A DNA stretch of 64,000 bases from Ignavibacteriota bacterium (GCA_016707525.1 JADJHP010000009.1:62001-126000), one strand, 5' to 3'; positions 15,712 to 24,663 are shown, numbered from the stretch's first letter. Notes: generated by a model from the letters alone, not told the origin. Numbers and translations are program-made.

Positions 15712-16992
15712 TTAGGTCCCGGCGCTGTAGTCCTCATTGTACTTGATCTGCTCCGGCGTGAGGGTATCGATCTTGATCCCCATCGTGCTGAGCTTCACAC
15801 GTGCGATCTGCTGATCCTGCTCCACGGGGATATCGTGCACCGTATTCTCGAGGCGCACCCCCTTCTTGTGCAGTTCGGCGATGCGGAGCTGCGACATGAA
15901 CTGGTTCGCAAAGGACATATCCATCACTTCCGACGGATGGCCTTCTGCCGCAGCCAGGTTCACCAGGCGTCCCTGCGCCAGCAGATACACCCGCTGACCA
16001 TCCTTCTTCAGGTATTCCTCGTTGTTGTCGCGGATCTCGCGCTTGGTCTTGCTCACCGCAGCGAGGTCGGGGATATTGATCTCGCAATCGTAGTGACCCG
16101 TGTTCGAGACGATCGCCCCATCCTTCATCGACTGGAAGTGACGTTTCACGATCACATCCTTCACACCCGTGGCCGTCACGAAGATGTCGCCCACCTTCGC
16201 CGCTTCGTCCATTTTCATCACGCGGAACCCTTCCAGCGTCGCCTTCAATGCCGCCGTCGGCTTCACTTCCGTCACGATCACGTTCGCACCGAGGCCCTTG
16301 GCCCGCTGGGCAACGCCCTTGCCGCAATGACCGAAACCCGCCACGACGAAGTTCTTGCCCGCGAGCAGGACGCTTGTCGCACGCAGGATGCCGTCCAGCG
16401 TCGACTGGCCCGTGCCATACACGTTGTCAAAGTCCCACTTGGTCTCGGCATCGTTCACCGCGATCACCGGGTATTTGAGCGCACCATCGGCCGCCATCGC
16501 GCGAAGGCGGTGCACGCCGGTCGTGGTCTCTTCCGTGCCGCCGATGACGAACTTCTCGGCGAATTCCGGATGGTCCTTGTGGATCGTGAAGATGAGGTCG
16601 GCACCGTCATCCAGCGTGAGGTTCGGATGGAACTTCAACGTCTGGTCGATGCACCAGTAGAACTCCTTCACATTCATCCCGTGCCATGCGAAGATCGACA
16701 CGCCCTCGGCAGCGAGCGCTGCCGCGACCGCATCATTGGTGGAGAGCGGGTTGCATCCGCTCCAACTCACCTCGGCGCCAGCGGCCACAAGGGCCTTGAT
16801 CAGCACCGCCGTCTCCTTCGTTACGTGCAGACAGCCCGCGATCTTGTACCCCTTGAAGGGCTTCGTCTTCTTGTATTTTTCCTGCAGCGCCATCATCACC
16901 GGCATGCGCGATTCGGCCCACTCGATGAGCCGTTTCCCTTCCGCCGCCAGCTTGATGTTCTTGACCTTGTATTTGCCTGGTTTCTGATCCAT
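15712..16992 (-). CDS. ahcY: Adenosylhomocysteinase (S-adenosylhomocysteine hydrolase)
   Basis: 426 residues, the usual length. It splits S-adenosylhomocysteine into adenosine and homocysteine, removing the inhibitory product of methyl transfer. Visible family marks are the HVTKETAVL segment, CNPLSTNDAVAAAL, the GTEETTTGVHRL motif, and the NAD-binding VAGFGHCGKGVAQRAKG. It lies downstream of metK with a 45-base gap, so the two act together in the methyl cycle. The adenosine it releases could feed the adenosine deaminase encoded at 53443-54564. Confidence 0.96.
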   Translation of the reverse strand: MDQKPGKYKVKNIKLAAEGKRLIEWAESRMPVMMALQEKYKKTKPFKGYKIAGCLHVTKETAVLIKALVAAGAEVSWSGCNPLSTNDAVAAALAAEGVSIFAWHGMNVKEFYWCIDQTLKFHPNLTLDDGADLIFTIHKDHPEFAEKFVIGGTEETTTGVHRLRAMAADGALKYPVIAVNDAETKWDFDNVYGTGQSTLDGILRATSVLLAGKNFVVAGFGHCGKGVAQRAKGLGANVIVTEVKPTAALKATLEGFRVMKMDEAAKVGDIFVTATGVKDVIVKRHFQSMKDGAIVSNTGHYDCEINIPDLAAVSKTKREIRDNNEEYLKKDGQRVYLLAQGRLVNLAAAEGHPSEVMDMSFANQFMSQLRIAELHKKGVRLENTVHDIPVEQDQQIARVKLSTMGIKIDTLTPEQIKYNEDYSAGT

Positions 16993-17037
16993 ACTCTTCT
17001 GTGCCTGGTTGTGATAAGATCGTTACGGGAGGTCCCG

Positions 17038-18180
17038 TTATTTAATCGCCTTGAGGATCGTGTTGACGAGATCGAGCTTCTCCCACCCGAAATCCTTGTC
17101 GTTCCGGCCGAAATGGCCGTACGCCGCGGTCTTGCGGTAGATAGGACGGAGCAGGTTGAGACGCTTGATGATCCCGCGGGGCGTCATATCCACTTCCTTC
17201 GTGATCACTTTCTCGAGCTCGATATCCGGAATGCGCCCGGTACCGTACGTGTTCACATGGATCGACACGGGTTCCGCCACACCGATGGCATAGGCCACCT
17301 GGATCAGACACTCGTCCGCGAGGCCCGATGCAACGAGGTTCTTCGCAAGATGGCGCGTCGCATATGCTGCGCTGCGGTCCACCTTGGACGGATCCTTGCC
17401 GGAGAACGCTCCGCCGCCGTGCGGGGCGCGGCCACCGTAGGTATCCACGATGATCTTGCGCCCGGTCAACCCGGCATCACCATGCGGGCCACCGATCTCG
17501 AACCGTCCGGTGGGGTTCACATGGACGATCGTATTCTTATCCAGCATGTCCTGCGGCAGGACCTTGTTGATGACGTGTTTGATCACGTCCTCGCGGATCT
17601 TCTTCTGCGACACATCCGGGTCGTGCTGCGTGGAGATCACGACGGTGTGCACGCGTACCGGCTTGCGGCCATGATACTCGATGGTCACCTGCGACTTCGC
17701 ATCCGGGCGCAGGTACGGCATCAACTTCGCTTCTTTCTTCCGGACGTCCGCGAGCCGTTTCACCAGCTTGTGTGCGAACATGATCGGCATCGGCATGTAT
17801 TCGGGCGTCTCGTTCGACGCATACCCGAACATCATTCCCTGGTCTCCCGCACCGCCGGTATCGACACCGCGTGCGATATCCGGGGACTGCGAGTGGATCG
17901 CCGAGATCACCGAGCAGGACTCCGCATCGAAGCGGTAATCGGCCTTCGTATACCCGATCTCCCGGATGACCTTGCGCACGACATCCTGCACCTCGATGTA
18001 GCCGTTGGTCGTGATCTCACCACCCACGAACGCCAGTCCGGTCGTGACAAAACTTTCACACCCTACGCGTGAATGTTTGTCTTGTGCCAGAAGCGCGTCC
18101 AGCACTGCATCCGAAATCTGATCACACACCTTGTCGGGGTGCCCTTCGGAAACGGACTCGGACGTGAACAGGTAGGACAT
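17038..18180 (-). CDS. metK: S-adenosylmethionine synthetase
   Basis: 380 residues. It joins methionine and ATP to make S-adenosylmethionine. The signature FTSESVSEGHPDKVCDQISD is at the N-terminus, GAGDQGMMFGYA is present, and the glycine-rich GGAFSGKDPSKVDRSAAY follows. The ATG at 18180 has a GAGG site and matches the conserved start; the frame from 18192 adds only four residues. The gap to the upstream nucleotidyltransferase gene is 36 bases, too short for a SAM riboswitch, so the operon is read from the promoter near 19.2 kb. Confidence 0.96.
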   Translation of the reverse strand: MSYLFTSESVSEGHPDKVCDQISDAVLDALLAQDKHSRVGCESFVTTGLAFVGGEITTNGYIEVQDVVRKVIREIGYTKADYRFDAESCSVISAIHSQSPDIARGVDTGGAGDQGMMFGYASNETPEYMPMPIMFAHKLVKRLADVRKKEAKLMPYLRPDAKSQVTIEYHGRKPVRVHTVVISTQHDPDVSQKKIREDVIKHVINKVLPQDMLDKNTIVHVNPTGRFEIGGPHGDAGLTGRKIIVDTYGGRAPHGGGAFSGKDPSKVDRSAAYATRHLAKNLVASGLADECLIQVAYAIGVAEPVSIHVNTYGTGRIPDIELEKVITKEVDMTPRGIIKRLNLLRPIYRKTAAYGHFGRNDKDFGWEKLDLVNTILKAIK

Positions 18181-18216
18181 AGGATACCTCAATTGTGAAC
18201 GATACGTGAATGACGA

Positions 18217-19194
18217 TTAGTAAAATTCCAGTTCTGAAGCGTCGCCGACATTGAAGCGCTTGTAACTGCCGCGTACAAATGCGCCGCTGCCGATGATCGA
18301 GTTCTCCAGCAACACCTTGCTCACCCGCGAATCCGCCCCGATGATGGAGTTACGGATGATCGACTCGCTGACCTCGGCACCGTCGCCGACGGTGGTATTC
18401 GGACCGACGACACAATTGCAGAGCACGGCCGTCGGCGCGATATAGACCGGCTCGGCGATGATCACGCCCTCCATCGGGCGGTAGGTCGACCCCTTTTCCA
18501 GCAGGGCCTTGTTCGTGGACAGCAACGTCTCCGGCTTGCCACAGTCGTACCACCCTTCCACGGGGAACGTCTCCATATGCTCCCCACGGTCGATCATCAT
18601 CTGCAGCACATCCGTAAGCTGGTACTCCCCCTTGGTGCGGATATCCTTCTGGACGACCTCGTCGAGGCATGCCCGGAGGAGAGGGGTGGTGTGTATATGA
18701 TAGAGACCCACCACCGCCAGGTTGCCCGTGGCGTGCTCGGGCTTCTCAATAAGCCTCGTGATCACGCTGCCGTTCATCTCGGCCACACCGAACCGGCGGG
18801 GGTCCTCGACCATTTTTACGCCCAGCGCGGTGACGGGCTTCTTCAACACCGGTCGGAGGTCCACATCAAAGATGGTGTCCCCGAGTATGATCAGGACCGG
18901 CTCTTCCTTGAGCGCGTGCCGCGACATATAGATCGCATGCCCCAGGCCCAGCGGCATGTCCTGCTCCACAAAGTCGACCGGAAAGCCAGCGTACACCTTG
19001 CGGACGTACGCAATGATCTGCTCGCTCAGGTGCCCGACGATGATGCTTGCTGATGTGACCCCTTCATCGATCAACTTGTCGATGATATGACCCAGGATCG
19101 GTTTGCCGGCGACGTTCAACAAGACCTTCGGGTGCGTGAACGTGTGCGGACGGAGACGCGTCCCGATCCCGGCAACAGGTATGAGTGCATGCAT
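18217..19194 (-). CDS. Sugar-1-phosphate nucleotidyltransferase with left-handed beta-helix tail
   Basis: 325 residues. The N-terminal domain has the RmlA/GlmU-type signature GIGTRLRPHTFTHPKVLLNV and the DT metal motif in ILGDTIFDVDL. The C-terminal part (from about residue 240) has hexapeptide-like repeats (PTAVLCNCVVGPNTTVGDG, SIIRNSIIGADS). It probably activates a sugar phosphate to NDP-sugar for envelope polymers; glucose-1-phosphate thymidylyl- or uridylyltransferase or a mannose enzyme are all possible. I chose the ATG at 19194 because the conserved domain begins there. The promoter at 19225-19253 lies only some 25 bases upstream. Confidence 0.85.
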   Translation of the reverse strand: MHALIPVAGIGTRLRPHTFTHPKVLLNVAGKPILGHIIDKLIDEGVTSASIIVGHLSEQIIAYVRKVYAGFPVDFVEQDMPLGLGHAIYMSRHALKEEPVLIILGDTIFDVDLRPVLKKPVTALGVKMVEDPRRFGVAEMNGSVITRLIEKPEHATGNLAVVGLYHIHTTPLLRACLDEVVQKDIRTKGEYQLTDVLQMMIDRGEHMETFPVEGWYDCGKPETLLSTNKALLEKGSTYRPMEGVIIAEPVYIAPTAVLCNCVVGPNTTVGDGAEVSESIIRNSIIGADSRVSKVLLENSIIGSGAFVRGSYKRFNVGDASELEFY

Positions 19195-19224
19195 AATGGG
19201 CCATTCCAGTCGAAAAATCAGTAC

Positions 19225-19253
19225 ATGGTACATAACTCTTGCGCCAGAAGCAA
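19225..19253 (-). promoter_or_regulatory. Promoter of the nucleotidyltransferase-metK-ahcY operon
   Basis: TTGCTT (19248-19253) and TACCAT (19225-19230) are 17 bases apart on the minus strand. The same pair of hexamers with the same spacing stands before the TPP riboswitch at 60927-60955. Confidence 0.5.
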
Positions 19254-19269
19254 CATACGGCGATGGACG

Positions 19270-19285
19270 TGTGATGCGCATCACG
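19270..19285. promoter_or_regulatory. CRP-like operator
   Basis: TGTGA, six bases, TCACG; the core GTGATGCGCATCAC is a perfect 14-base palindrome. It lies in the divergent region between the nucleotidyltransferase and fni genes, centred about 55 bases before the predicted fni transcript start. The window encodes a CRP-family regulator (29772-30455) whose recognition helix carries the RExxxR pattern expected for TGTGA half-sites. Confidence 0.5.
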
Positions 19286-19297
19286 AAGAGCACGGGA

Positions 19298-19326
19298 TTG
19301 AAATTCGCATGCGAATCATGTATCTT
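19298..19326 (+). promoter_or_regulatory. fni promoter with a palindrome in its spacer
   Basis: TTGAAA (19298-19303) and TATCTT (19321-19326) are 17 bases apart. The spacer holds a perfect 14-base palindrome, ATTCGCATGCGAAT (19303-19316), ideally placed for a repressor to block polymerase. Confidence 0.55.
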
Positions 19327-19349
19327 GAAAAAAGCGACAGACCGACCGC

Positions 19350-20405
19350 ATGCCCAGACGATCCCCGCCCCGTGGTACCATAGCGCGCAAGGCCCAGCAT
19401 GTCGACCTTGTCGTGCGGAAGAACGTCACATTCCGCACGAAGGCGACAGGCCTCGACGAATGGGAGTTCGTCCATAACGCGTTACCGGAGGCCGATCTGG
19501 CAGACATCCGGACGTCGGTCACCTTTCTGAACCATGCGTTGACCGCGCCGTTGATGGTCTCCTGCATGACGGGAGGCTACCCGGGAGCACTGAAGATCAA
19601 CCGCGACCTCGCCATCGCCTGTCAGCACGCAGGCATCGCGCTCGGCGTCGGCAGCCAGCGGCAGGCACTCGAAGACTCGTCATATCATCACACGTTCGCC
19701 GTGGCACGGGAAGTGGCGCCGGATATCCCGATCGTCGGCAACATCGGTGCAGCCGAACTCGCGACCATGCGCGACACTTCGGCGGTGCTGCGATTGATCG
19801 ACCTGATCCGCGCCGATGCGTTCACCGTTCATCTGAATCCCCTGCAGGAACTCCTGCAGCCCGAAGGTACCCCGCGATTCCGCGGCGTTCTCGCAGGGAT
19901 CGCATTGCTCGTCCGCGAACTTCCCATCCCGGTCATCGTGAAAGAGATCGGCACCGGACTTTCCGCGGACGTCGTGGCACGCCTGCTCGATGCCGGCGTG
20001 CGCATCATCGATGTCGCCGGTGCCGGAGGGACGAGCTGGGCCGGGGTGGAACTGCTCCGGGGAGCGGACGGTTATTCCGGCGAGACATTCTGGGATTGGG
20101 GCATCCCCACCGCAACCGCGGTGCGCGATGCCGCGGCACTGAGAACACCCGATCGACCGTTCACACTCATTGCATCCGGCGGCATCGCATCGGCCCTGGA
20201 TGCCGCACGCGCCATAGCGCTCGGCGCCGACCTTGCAGCGTCGGCGAGGCCGATGATCAGAGAACTCACGAAGGGCGGACGGCCGGCACTGGAAAAGATG
20301 CTCGCGCGCTGGCAACGGGAACTGCAGGGCATCATGTTCCTGACCGGATCACGGACCATCACCGCATTACAACACGCACCACTCGTAAGGAGATGCCGGG
20401 AGTGA
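19350..20405 (+). CDS. fni: Isopentenyl-diphosphate delta-isomerase, type 2 (FMN-dependent)
   Basis: 351 residues. It interconverts isopentenyl and dimethylallyl diphosphate, using FMN and NADPH. Family marks include the N-terminal RKAQHVDLVV, the FMN-binding MTGG and SQR segments (VSCMTGG, GVGSQRQAL), VHLNPLQE with the metal and substrate residues, VKEIGTGLS, and the C-terminal ASGGIASALD. It supplies substrates for the polyprenyl synthase encoded next, whose GTG start overlaps its stop (GTGA). The type 2 enzyme is usual in Bacteroidota, Firmicutes and archaea. Confidence 0.94.
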   Translation: MPRRSPPRGTIARKAQHVDLVVRKNVTFRTKATGLDEWEFVHNALPEADLADIRTSVTFLNHALTAPLMVSCMTGGYPGALKINRDLAIACQHAGIALGVGSQRQALEDSSYHHTFAVAREVAPDIPIVGNIGAAELATMRDTSAVLRLIDLIRADAFTVHLNPLQELLQPEGTPRFRGVLAGIALLVRELPIPVIVKEIGTGLSADVVARLLDAGVRIIDVAGAGGTSWAGVELLRGADGYSGETFWDWGIPTATAVRDAAALRTPDRPFTLIASGGIASALDAARAIALGADLAASARPMIRELTKGGRPALEKMLARWQRELQGIMFLTGSRTITALQHAPLVRRCRE

Positions 20406-21418
20406 AGCAGAACCCGCACGAACGACGCTACGATCTGCTGCGCCAGCGGGTGGACCGTCACCTGGCATCGCTCATCACCCCCGGTTCGCCGCACTCGCTG
20501 CGCGATGCATGCGCTTATGTGCTGTCCGGCGGCGGGAAACGCCTCCGCGCCATTCTTGTGCTGCTCGGCGCCGAAGCGGTGGGGGGAACCGCATCACGTG
20601 CACTGCATGCCGCAGCGGCGGTGGAGATCATGCATAATTTCACGCTGGTCCACGACGATATCATGGACCACGCGATGACGCGCCGCGGACGGCCGACGGT
20701 CCATGTCCGCTGGGACCTCAACACGGCGCTCCTTGCGGGCGACACCCTGCTCGCGATCGCGTACAGAAACCTCATGCGCACGCGCCATACGGACCCGGCC
20801 ATGCTCGCACAATTGTTCACCGCAAGCGTCATCGGTGTCTGCGAAGGCCAATCCCTCGACCTCGAGTACGAACAGCGGAACAATGTCCGCGTGGCGGATT
20901 ACTTCGCGATGATCGAGCAGAAGACCGGACGCCTCGTCACCGTTGCCGCGGAATTGGGAGGGAACATCGGCGGTGGGACGCCGCGGCAGATCACCGCGCT
21001 CCGGCGGTTCGGGCATCATCTCGGGCGTGCCTTCCAGTTGCAGGATGACCTGCTCGACGTCATCGGAGATGAACGCGAATTCGGCAAGGCGATCGGCGGC
21101 GACATCATCGAGGGAAAGCGGACCTATCTGCTGCTGCGCGCACGCGAGCGTGCACGCGGGGCCGACAGAACACTGCTCGACCGGGTGATGCGCAGGAAGA
21201 CCGCCCCGCCATCGCGGCCGGAAAGCATCGCACACCGGCGCACACTCGTCGCACGCACCCGCGCGGTCTATGAGCGCTATGGCGTCATCGAAGAGACACG
21301 GCGGGAGGTCATGGAGAACACGGTCCGCGCGGTCAACGCGCTGCGCATCCTCCCCGCGTCATCCGCACGCTCCACGCTCCACTGGCTTGCCGGAGCTCTC
21401 GTCCACAGGTCATCCTGA
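20402..21418 (+). CDS. Polyprenyl (geranylgeranyl/farnesyl-type) diphosphate synthase
   Basis: 338 residues of the trans-isoprenyl synthase family. It adds isopentenyl diphosphate units to an allylic primer. The first Asp-rich motif is HDDIMDHA and the second is QLQDDLLDVIGD; GGGKRLRAIL is the conserved substrate-binding Lys-Arg. Product length cannot be read with confidence. The best start is GTG at 20402, overlapping the fni stop and 9 bases after AAGGAG; the ATG at 20393 touches that ribosome site. HPr follows after seven bases. Confidence 0.9.
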   Translation: MKQNPHERRYDLLRQRVDRHLASLITPGSPHSLRDACAYVLSGGGKRLRAILVLLGAEAVGGTASRALHAAAAVEIMHNFTLVHDDIMDHAMTRRGRPTVHVRWDLNTALLAGDTLLAIAYRNLMRTRHTDPAMLAQLFTASVIGVCEGQSLDLEYEQRNNVRVADYFAMIEQKTGRLVTVAAELGGNIGGGTPRQITALRRFGHHLGRAFQLQDDLLDVIGDEREFGKAIGGDIIEGKRTYLLLRARERARGADRTLLDRVMRRKTAPPSRPESIAHRRTLVARTRAVYERYGVIEETRREVMENTVRAVNALRILPASSARSTLHWLAGALVHRSS

Positions 21419-21425
21419 GCACGGC

Positions 21426-21692
21426 ATGATCGAGCGTACTGTCACTATCGTCAACAAGGCCGGACTCCATACCCGTCCGGCCGCAGCGATCGTCAAGACC
21501 GCCTCGCGCTTTCACGCGGAGTTCACGATCCGGAAAGGCATGTTCGAGATCAACGGCAAGAGCATCATCGGCGTCATGACCCTCGCGGCCGAGCAGGGCT
21601 CCACCCTGGACCTGATCTTCACCGGCGCAGACGAGGAGGCCGCGGCGCAGGCCGTGGTCGAACTCTTTGAGCAGGGATTCGGGGAGAATTGA
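21426..21692 (+). CDS. ptsH: Phosphocarrier protein HPr
   Basis: 88 residues. HPr takes phosphate from enzyme I on His15 (NKAGLHTRPAA) and hands it on. The second, regulatory site Ser46 is present in INGKSIIGVM, so control by an HPr kinase/phosphorylase is possible, though no such gene is in the window. ptsI begins one base after its stop. No sugar-specific EII gene is visible here, which fits a regulatory rather than transport use, but the rest of the genome is unseen. Confidence 0.94.
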   Translation: MIERTVTIVNKAGLHTRPAAAIVKTASRFHAEFTIRKGMFEINGKSIIGVMTLAAEQGSTLDLIFTGADEEAAAQAVVELFEQGFGEN

Positions 21693-21693
21693 C

Positions 21694-23460
21694 ATGACCG
21701 ACACCCCGCAGCACACGGACGAGATCATCCTGAAAGGGGTCGCCGCCGCACCCGGCATCGCCTGCGGCAGCGCCTACCACTATTCCAAACTCATCCCGGA
21801 GGTCCGCGCGCGTGCGATCACGGCGGACGAGGTCCCCGCGGAACTCGAACGCCTCCGGACCGCCAACGCCCGCTCCGAAAAGGAACTGCGGAAGGTCCTC
21901 GCCTTCGCCGAACAGAAACTCGGCTCCGAAAGTGCGGTCATCTTCGAAGCACAGATCATGATCCTCTCCGATACGATCCTCATGGGCACCATCGAACAAC
22001 GGATCGCCGGGGAATTGAAGAACGCCGAGCACATCGTCTCCGATGAGATCAGCAAGTACAAGCACCTGATGCTCGCCTCCACCGACGAGTACATGCATGA
22101 ACGCGCGCATGACGTCGACGATGTGATGAACAGGATCATCCGCAACATCCAGGACCAGAAACTCTTCTCGCGCCTGGAAGGGGCATCGATCATCGTCTCC
22201 GAGACCCTCGCACCGGCAGACACGGTCATCTTCAGCAGGAACCAGATCCTCGGGTATGCCACCGACCTCGGCGGCGTCACGTCGCATGCCGCGATCCTCT
22301 CACGGTCGCTCAAGATCCCCGCAGTGGTCGGACTCCGGAACGCGACCAGGCTGATCAAGACCGGCGATGCCGTCGCGATCGACGGATACGCCGGACACCT
22401 GATCATCAATCCGTCGCCCGCCACCATCGAGCACCTCGAGGCGAAAGCCGCGAAGTTCCGCGCATTCGAAGAACAGCTCACCGACATCGCCGGACTGCCG
22501 GCCGTGACCATCGACAAGGCGAAGGTGGAGCTCTCCTCGAACATCGAATTCGCCGAGGAGGTCGAGTTCGCCAGGGTGCAGGGATCGGAAGGGATCGGAC
22601 TGTTCCGTACCGAAAGCCAGCTCATCGGCCGCGCGGACTATCCGAGCGAAGAGGAGCAGACGGCACTCTACACCCGCGTGGCGGAAGCAATGTACCCCCA
22701 TCCGGTCCTCTTCCGCACGTTCGACATCGGCGGCGACAAACTCGCACCCGATGCGCACCATGAAGAGAACCCGTTCCTCGGCTGGCGCGGCATCCGCGTC
22801 CTCCTGGACCGTCCGGACATCTTCACAGCCCAGCTGCGGGCCCTCCTCCGTGCCAGCGCCCGGAAGAATGTGCGCATCATGTTCCCGATGATCAGTACGA
22901 TCGAGGAAGTGCACCGCGCCAGGGAGTTCGTGCATCAGGCACAGGCCGAACTGAAAGCGGCCGGCGTCCCCTTCGATCCTAAAATGAAGATCGGGGTGAT
23001 GATCGAGGTCCCCAGCGCCGCGCTGATGGCAGAACAGATCGCCGAAGAGGTCGACTTCCTGAGCATCGGCACCAACGATCTCACGCAGTACATGATGGCC
23101 GTCGACCGCGGAAATGATTCCGTGGCAACGCTCTATCAGCCGTTCAATCCGGCCGTCGTACGGATGATCCACTTTGTGGTCGAGGCCGCACACCGGAAAC
23201 ACAAGTGGGTCGGCATCTGCGGGGAGATGGCCGGCGACCCGGTGGCCACGGTCCTGTTCGTCGGCCTCGGCGTGGACGAGCTCAGCGTCATCCCGCCCGT
23301 CCTCCCCGAGATCAAGAAGATCATCCGCTCCATCCGCCAGCGCGACGCGCACCGCGTCGCCGAAAAGGTGCTGATGATGACCGGGGAGCGGGAGATCAGG
23401 GAATACCTGTCGTCGATCACCAGGACCCGCGTGCCGGAGATCCCGCTGGAAGAGCAGTGA
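21694..23460 (+). CDS. ptsI: Phosphoenolpyruvate-protein phosphotransferase (enzyme I)
   Basis: 588 residues from the ATG at 21694, which follows GGGGAG; the frame from 21667 overlaps ptsH and has no site. Enzyme I takes phosphate from PEP on His198 (GGVTSHAAILSRS) and passes it to HPr. The PEP-binding barrel shows LFRTESQL, FDIGGDK, the metal-binding EVPSAAL segment, IGTNDLTQYMMAVDR and the catalytic Cys in GICGEMAGDP. Length and motifs are standard. It is translated directly after ptsH. Confidence 0.96.
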   Translation: MTDTPQHTDEIILKGVAAAPGIACGSAYHYSKLIPEVRARAITADEVPAELERLRTANARSEKELRKVLAFAEQKLGSESAVIFEAQIMILSDTILMGTIEQRIAGELKNAEHIVSDEISKYKHLMLASTDEYMHERAHDVDDVMNRIIRNIQDQKLFSRLEGASIIVSETLAPADTVIFSRNQILGYATDLGGVTSHAAILSRSLKIPAVVGLRNATRLIKTGDAVAIDGYAGHLIINPSPATIEHLEAKAAKFRAFEEQLTDIAGLPAVTIDKAKVELSSNIEFAEEVEFARVQGSEGIGLFRTESQLIGRADYPSEEEQTALYTRVAEAMYPHPVLFRTFDIGGDKLAPDAHHEENPFLGWRGIRVLLDRPDIFTAQLRALLRASARKNVRIMFPMISTIEEVHRAREFVHQAQAELKAAGVPFDPKMKIGVMIEVPSAALMAEQIAEEVDFLSIGTNDLTQYMMAVDRGNDSVATLYQPFNPAVVRMIHFVVEAAHRKHKWVGICGEMAGDPVATVLFVGLGVDELSVIPPVLPEIKKIIRSIRQRDAHRVAEKVLMMTGEREIREYLSSITRTRVPEIPLEEQ

Positions 23461-23511
23461 AGAAGTGAACGTAACGAGAACAGACCACAGCGAAACAGAG
23501 AGAAGAAGCGT

Positions 23512-24564
23512 ATGATCAATGAAGCGATTGCACGGATCGACCGGGCGAACATGTTCAAACTCGTCCGCGAGTTCCCCGCCCAGGTGGCGGAAGCACTGGA
23601 GATCGGCGCGAAGGCCACCGTCAAGATGAAGGTGACCGGCGTGAAGAACATCGTGGTGTGCGGACTCGGCGGGTCCGCCATCGGCGGTGACCTGCTGCGG
23701 TCGTACCTCGGCGGCGAGATCGGCGTACCCATCATCGTCAACCGGCACTACACCCTGCCCGCCTTCGTCGGACCCGATACCCTCGTGATCATCTCGAGCT
23801 ATTCGGGGAACACCGAAGAGACGAACACGGCGCACCGCGAAGCCATCAAGCGGAAGGCGCGTATCCTGGTCATCTCGTCGAACGGCATCGCCGAGAAACT
23901 CGCGCTCAAAATGAAGTCGCCCTTCATCAAGGTCCCCGGCGGCCTCCCGCCCCGCGCCGCCGTCGGCTACTCGTTCTTCCCGCTGCTCCTCGCCCTGATC
24001 AAACTCGGCTTCATCAAGAACCGCCCGAAGGATATCAAAGAAACGGTCACCCTTCTCCAGTCGAAGGCGGCGGTCTATACCCTCCCCGATCCCGCGCAGA
24101 ACCCCGCCCTCGCCCTGGCCCAGGAACTCAAGAACCGCCTCGTGATCACGTACTCCTCCACGGAACGGTTCGACGCGATCAACACCCGCTGGCGCGGACA
24201 GATCGCCGAGAACGCGAAATCCCTCGCCTTCGGCCATGTCCTCCCGGAGATGAACCACAATGAGCTCGTCGGCTGGAAGGTGCTGACGGAACCTATGGCG
24301 GACATGCACGTGTTGTTCCTGAGAGACAAGCAGGACCACCCCCGCGTGCAGATCCGCATGGGTATCACCAAAGAGATCATCGCACGCCAGACCGAACACT
24401 GCACGGACGTGTGGAGCGAAGGAACGAGCCTGCTTGCCCGCATGTTCTCGCTGCTGTACCTGGGCGATTGGGTGAGCTACTATATGGCGATCCTCCACGA
24501 GGAAGACCCGACGCCGGTGGCGGTGATCAATCATCTCAAAAATGAGCTGGGGAAGGTGAAATGA
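23512..24564 (+). CDS. Bifunctional phosphoglucose/phosphomannose isomerase
   Basis: 350 residues with two SIS folds and a C-terminal PGI/PMI domain. It converts glucose-6-phosphate and mannose-6-phosphate to fructose-6-phosphate. Visible marks are GLGGSAIGGDLLR, the SSYSGNTEET loop of SIS domains, GGLPPRAAVGYS, and the catalytic region MNHNELVGW. The family is common in archaea and in Bacteroidota-type bacteria. The start has an AGAGAGAAG site. It ends in ATGA, shared with a small reading frame after it. Confidence 0.92.
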   Translation: MINEAIARIDRANMFKLVREFPAQVAEALEIGAKATVKMKVTGVKNIVVCGLGGSAIGGDLLRSYLGGEIGVPIIVNRHYTLPAFVGPDTLVIISSYSGNTEETNTAHREAIKRKARILVISSNGIAEKLALKMKSPFIKVPGGLPPRAAVGYSFFPLLLALIKLGFIKNRPKDIKETVTLLQSKAAVYTLPDPAQNPALALAQELKNRLVITYSSTERFDAINTRWRGQIAENAKSLAFGHVLPEMNHNELVGWKVLTEPMADMHVLFLRDKQDHPRVQIRMGITKEIIARQTEHCTDVWSEGTSLLARMFSLLYLGDWVSYYMAILHEEDPTPVAVINHLKNELGKVK

Positions 24565-24656
24565 GGAAGCAACACTATATCGCTCTGGGCGTGGCCGTAT
24601 TCACCGTGGCACTCATCTTTGTGGCGACGGTCTTCCGGAGTGGAACCTCTTGGTAG
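24561..24656 (+). CDS. Small single-helix membrane peptide
   Basis: A 31-residue frame, MRKQHYIALG then a hydrophobic stretch of about 17 residues (VAVFTVALIFVATVF) and RSGTSW. The basic N-terminus and single helix fit a small inner-membrane protein. Its ATG overlaps the isomerase stop (ATGA) and is 5 bases after GGGGAAGG, so it should be translated by coupling. No function is known to me. It could be chance, but hydrophobic codons and start signals agree. Confidence 0.5.
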   Translation: MRKQHYIALGVAVFTVALIFVATVFRSGTSW

Positions 24657-24663
24657 AGGACTT

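Noticed and set aside
15835..18072. Long open frame on the plus strand opposite ahcY and metK (about 745 codons).
   Set aside because: The opposite strand holds two well-known enzymes over the same bases. The frame is rich in Arg and His as expected for antisense of GC-rich genes and has no ribosome site.
18181..18216. SAM riboswitch before metK.
   Set aside because: Only 36 bases separate metK from the upstream gene, and the operon promoter region near 19.2 kb shows no aptamer.
22300..24534. Long open frame on the minus strand opposite ptsI and the isomerase (about 744 codons).
   Set aside because: It is an antisense shadow of two clear genes, and its Asp/His/Arg-rich translation resembles no protein family.
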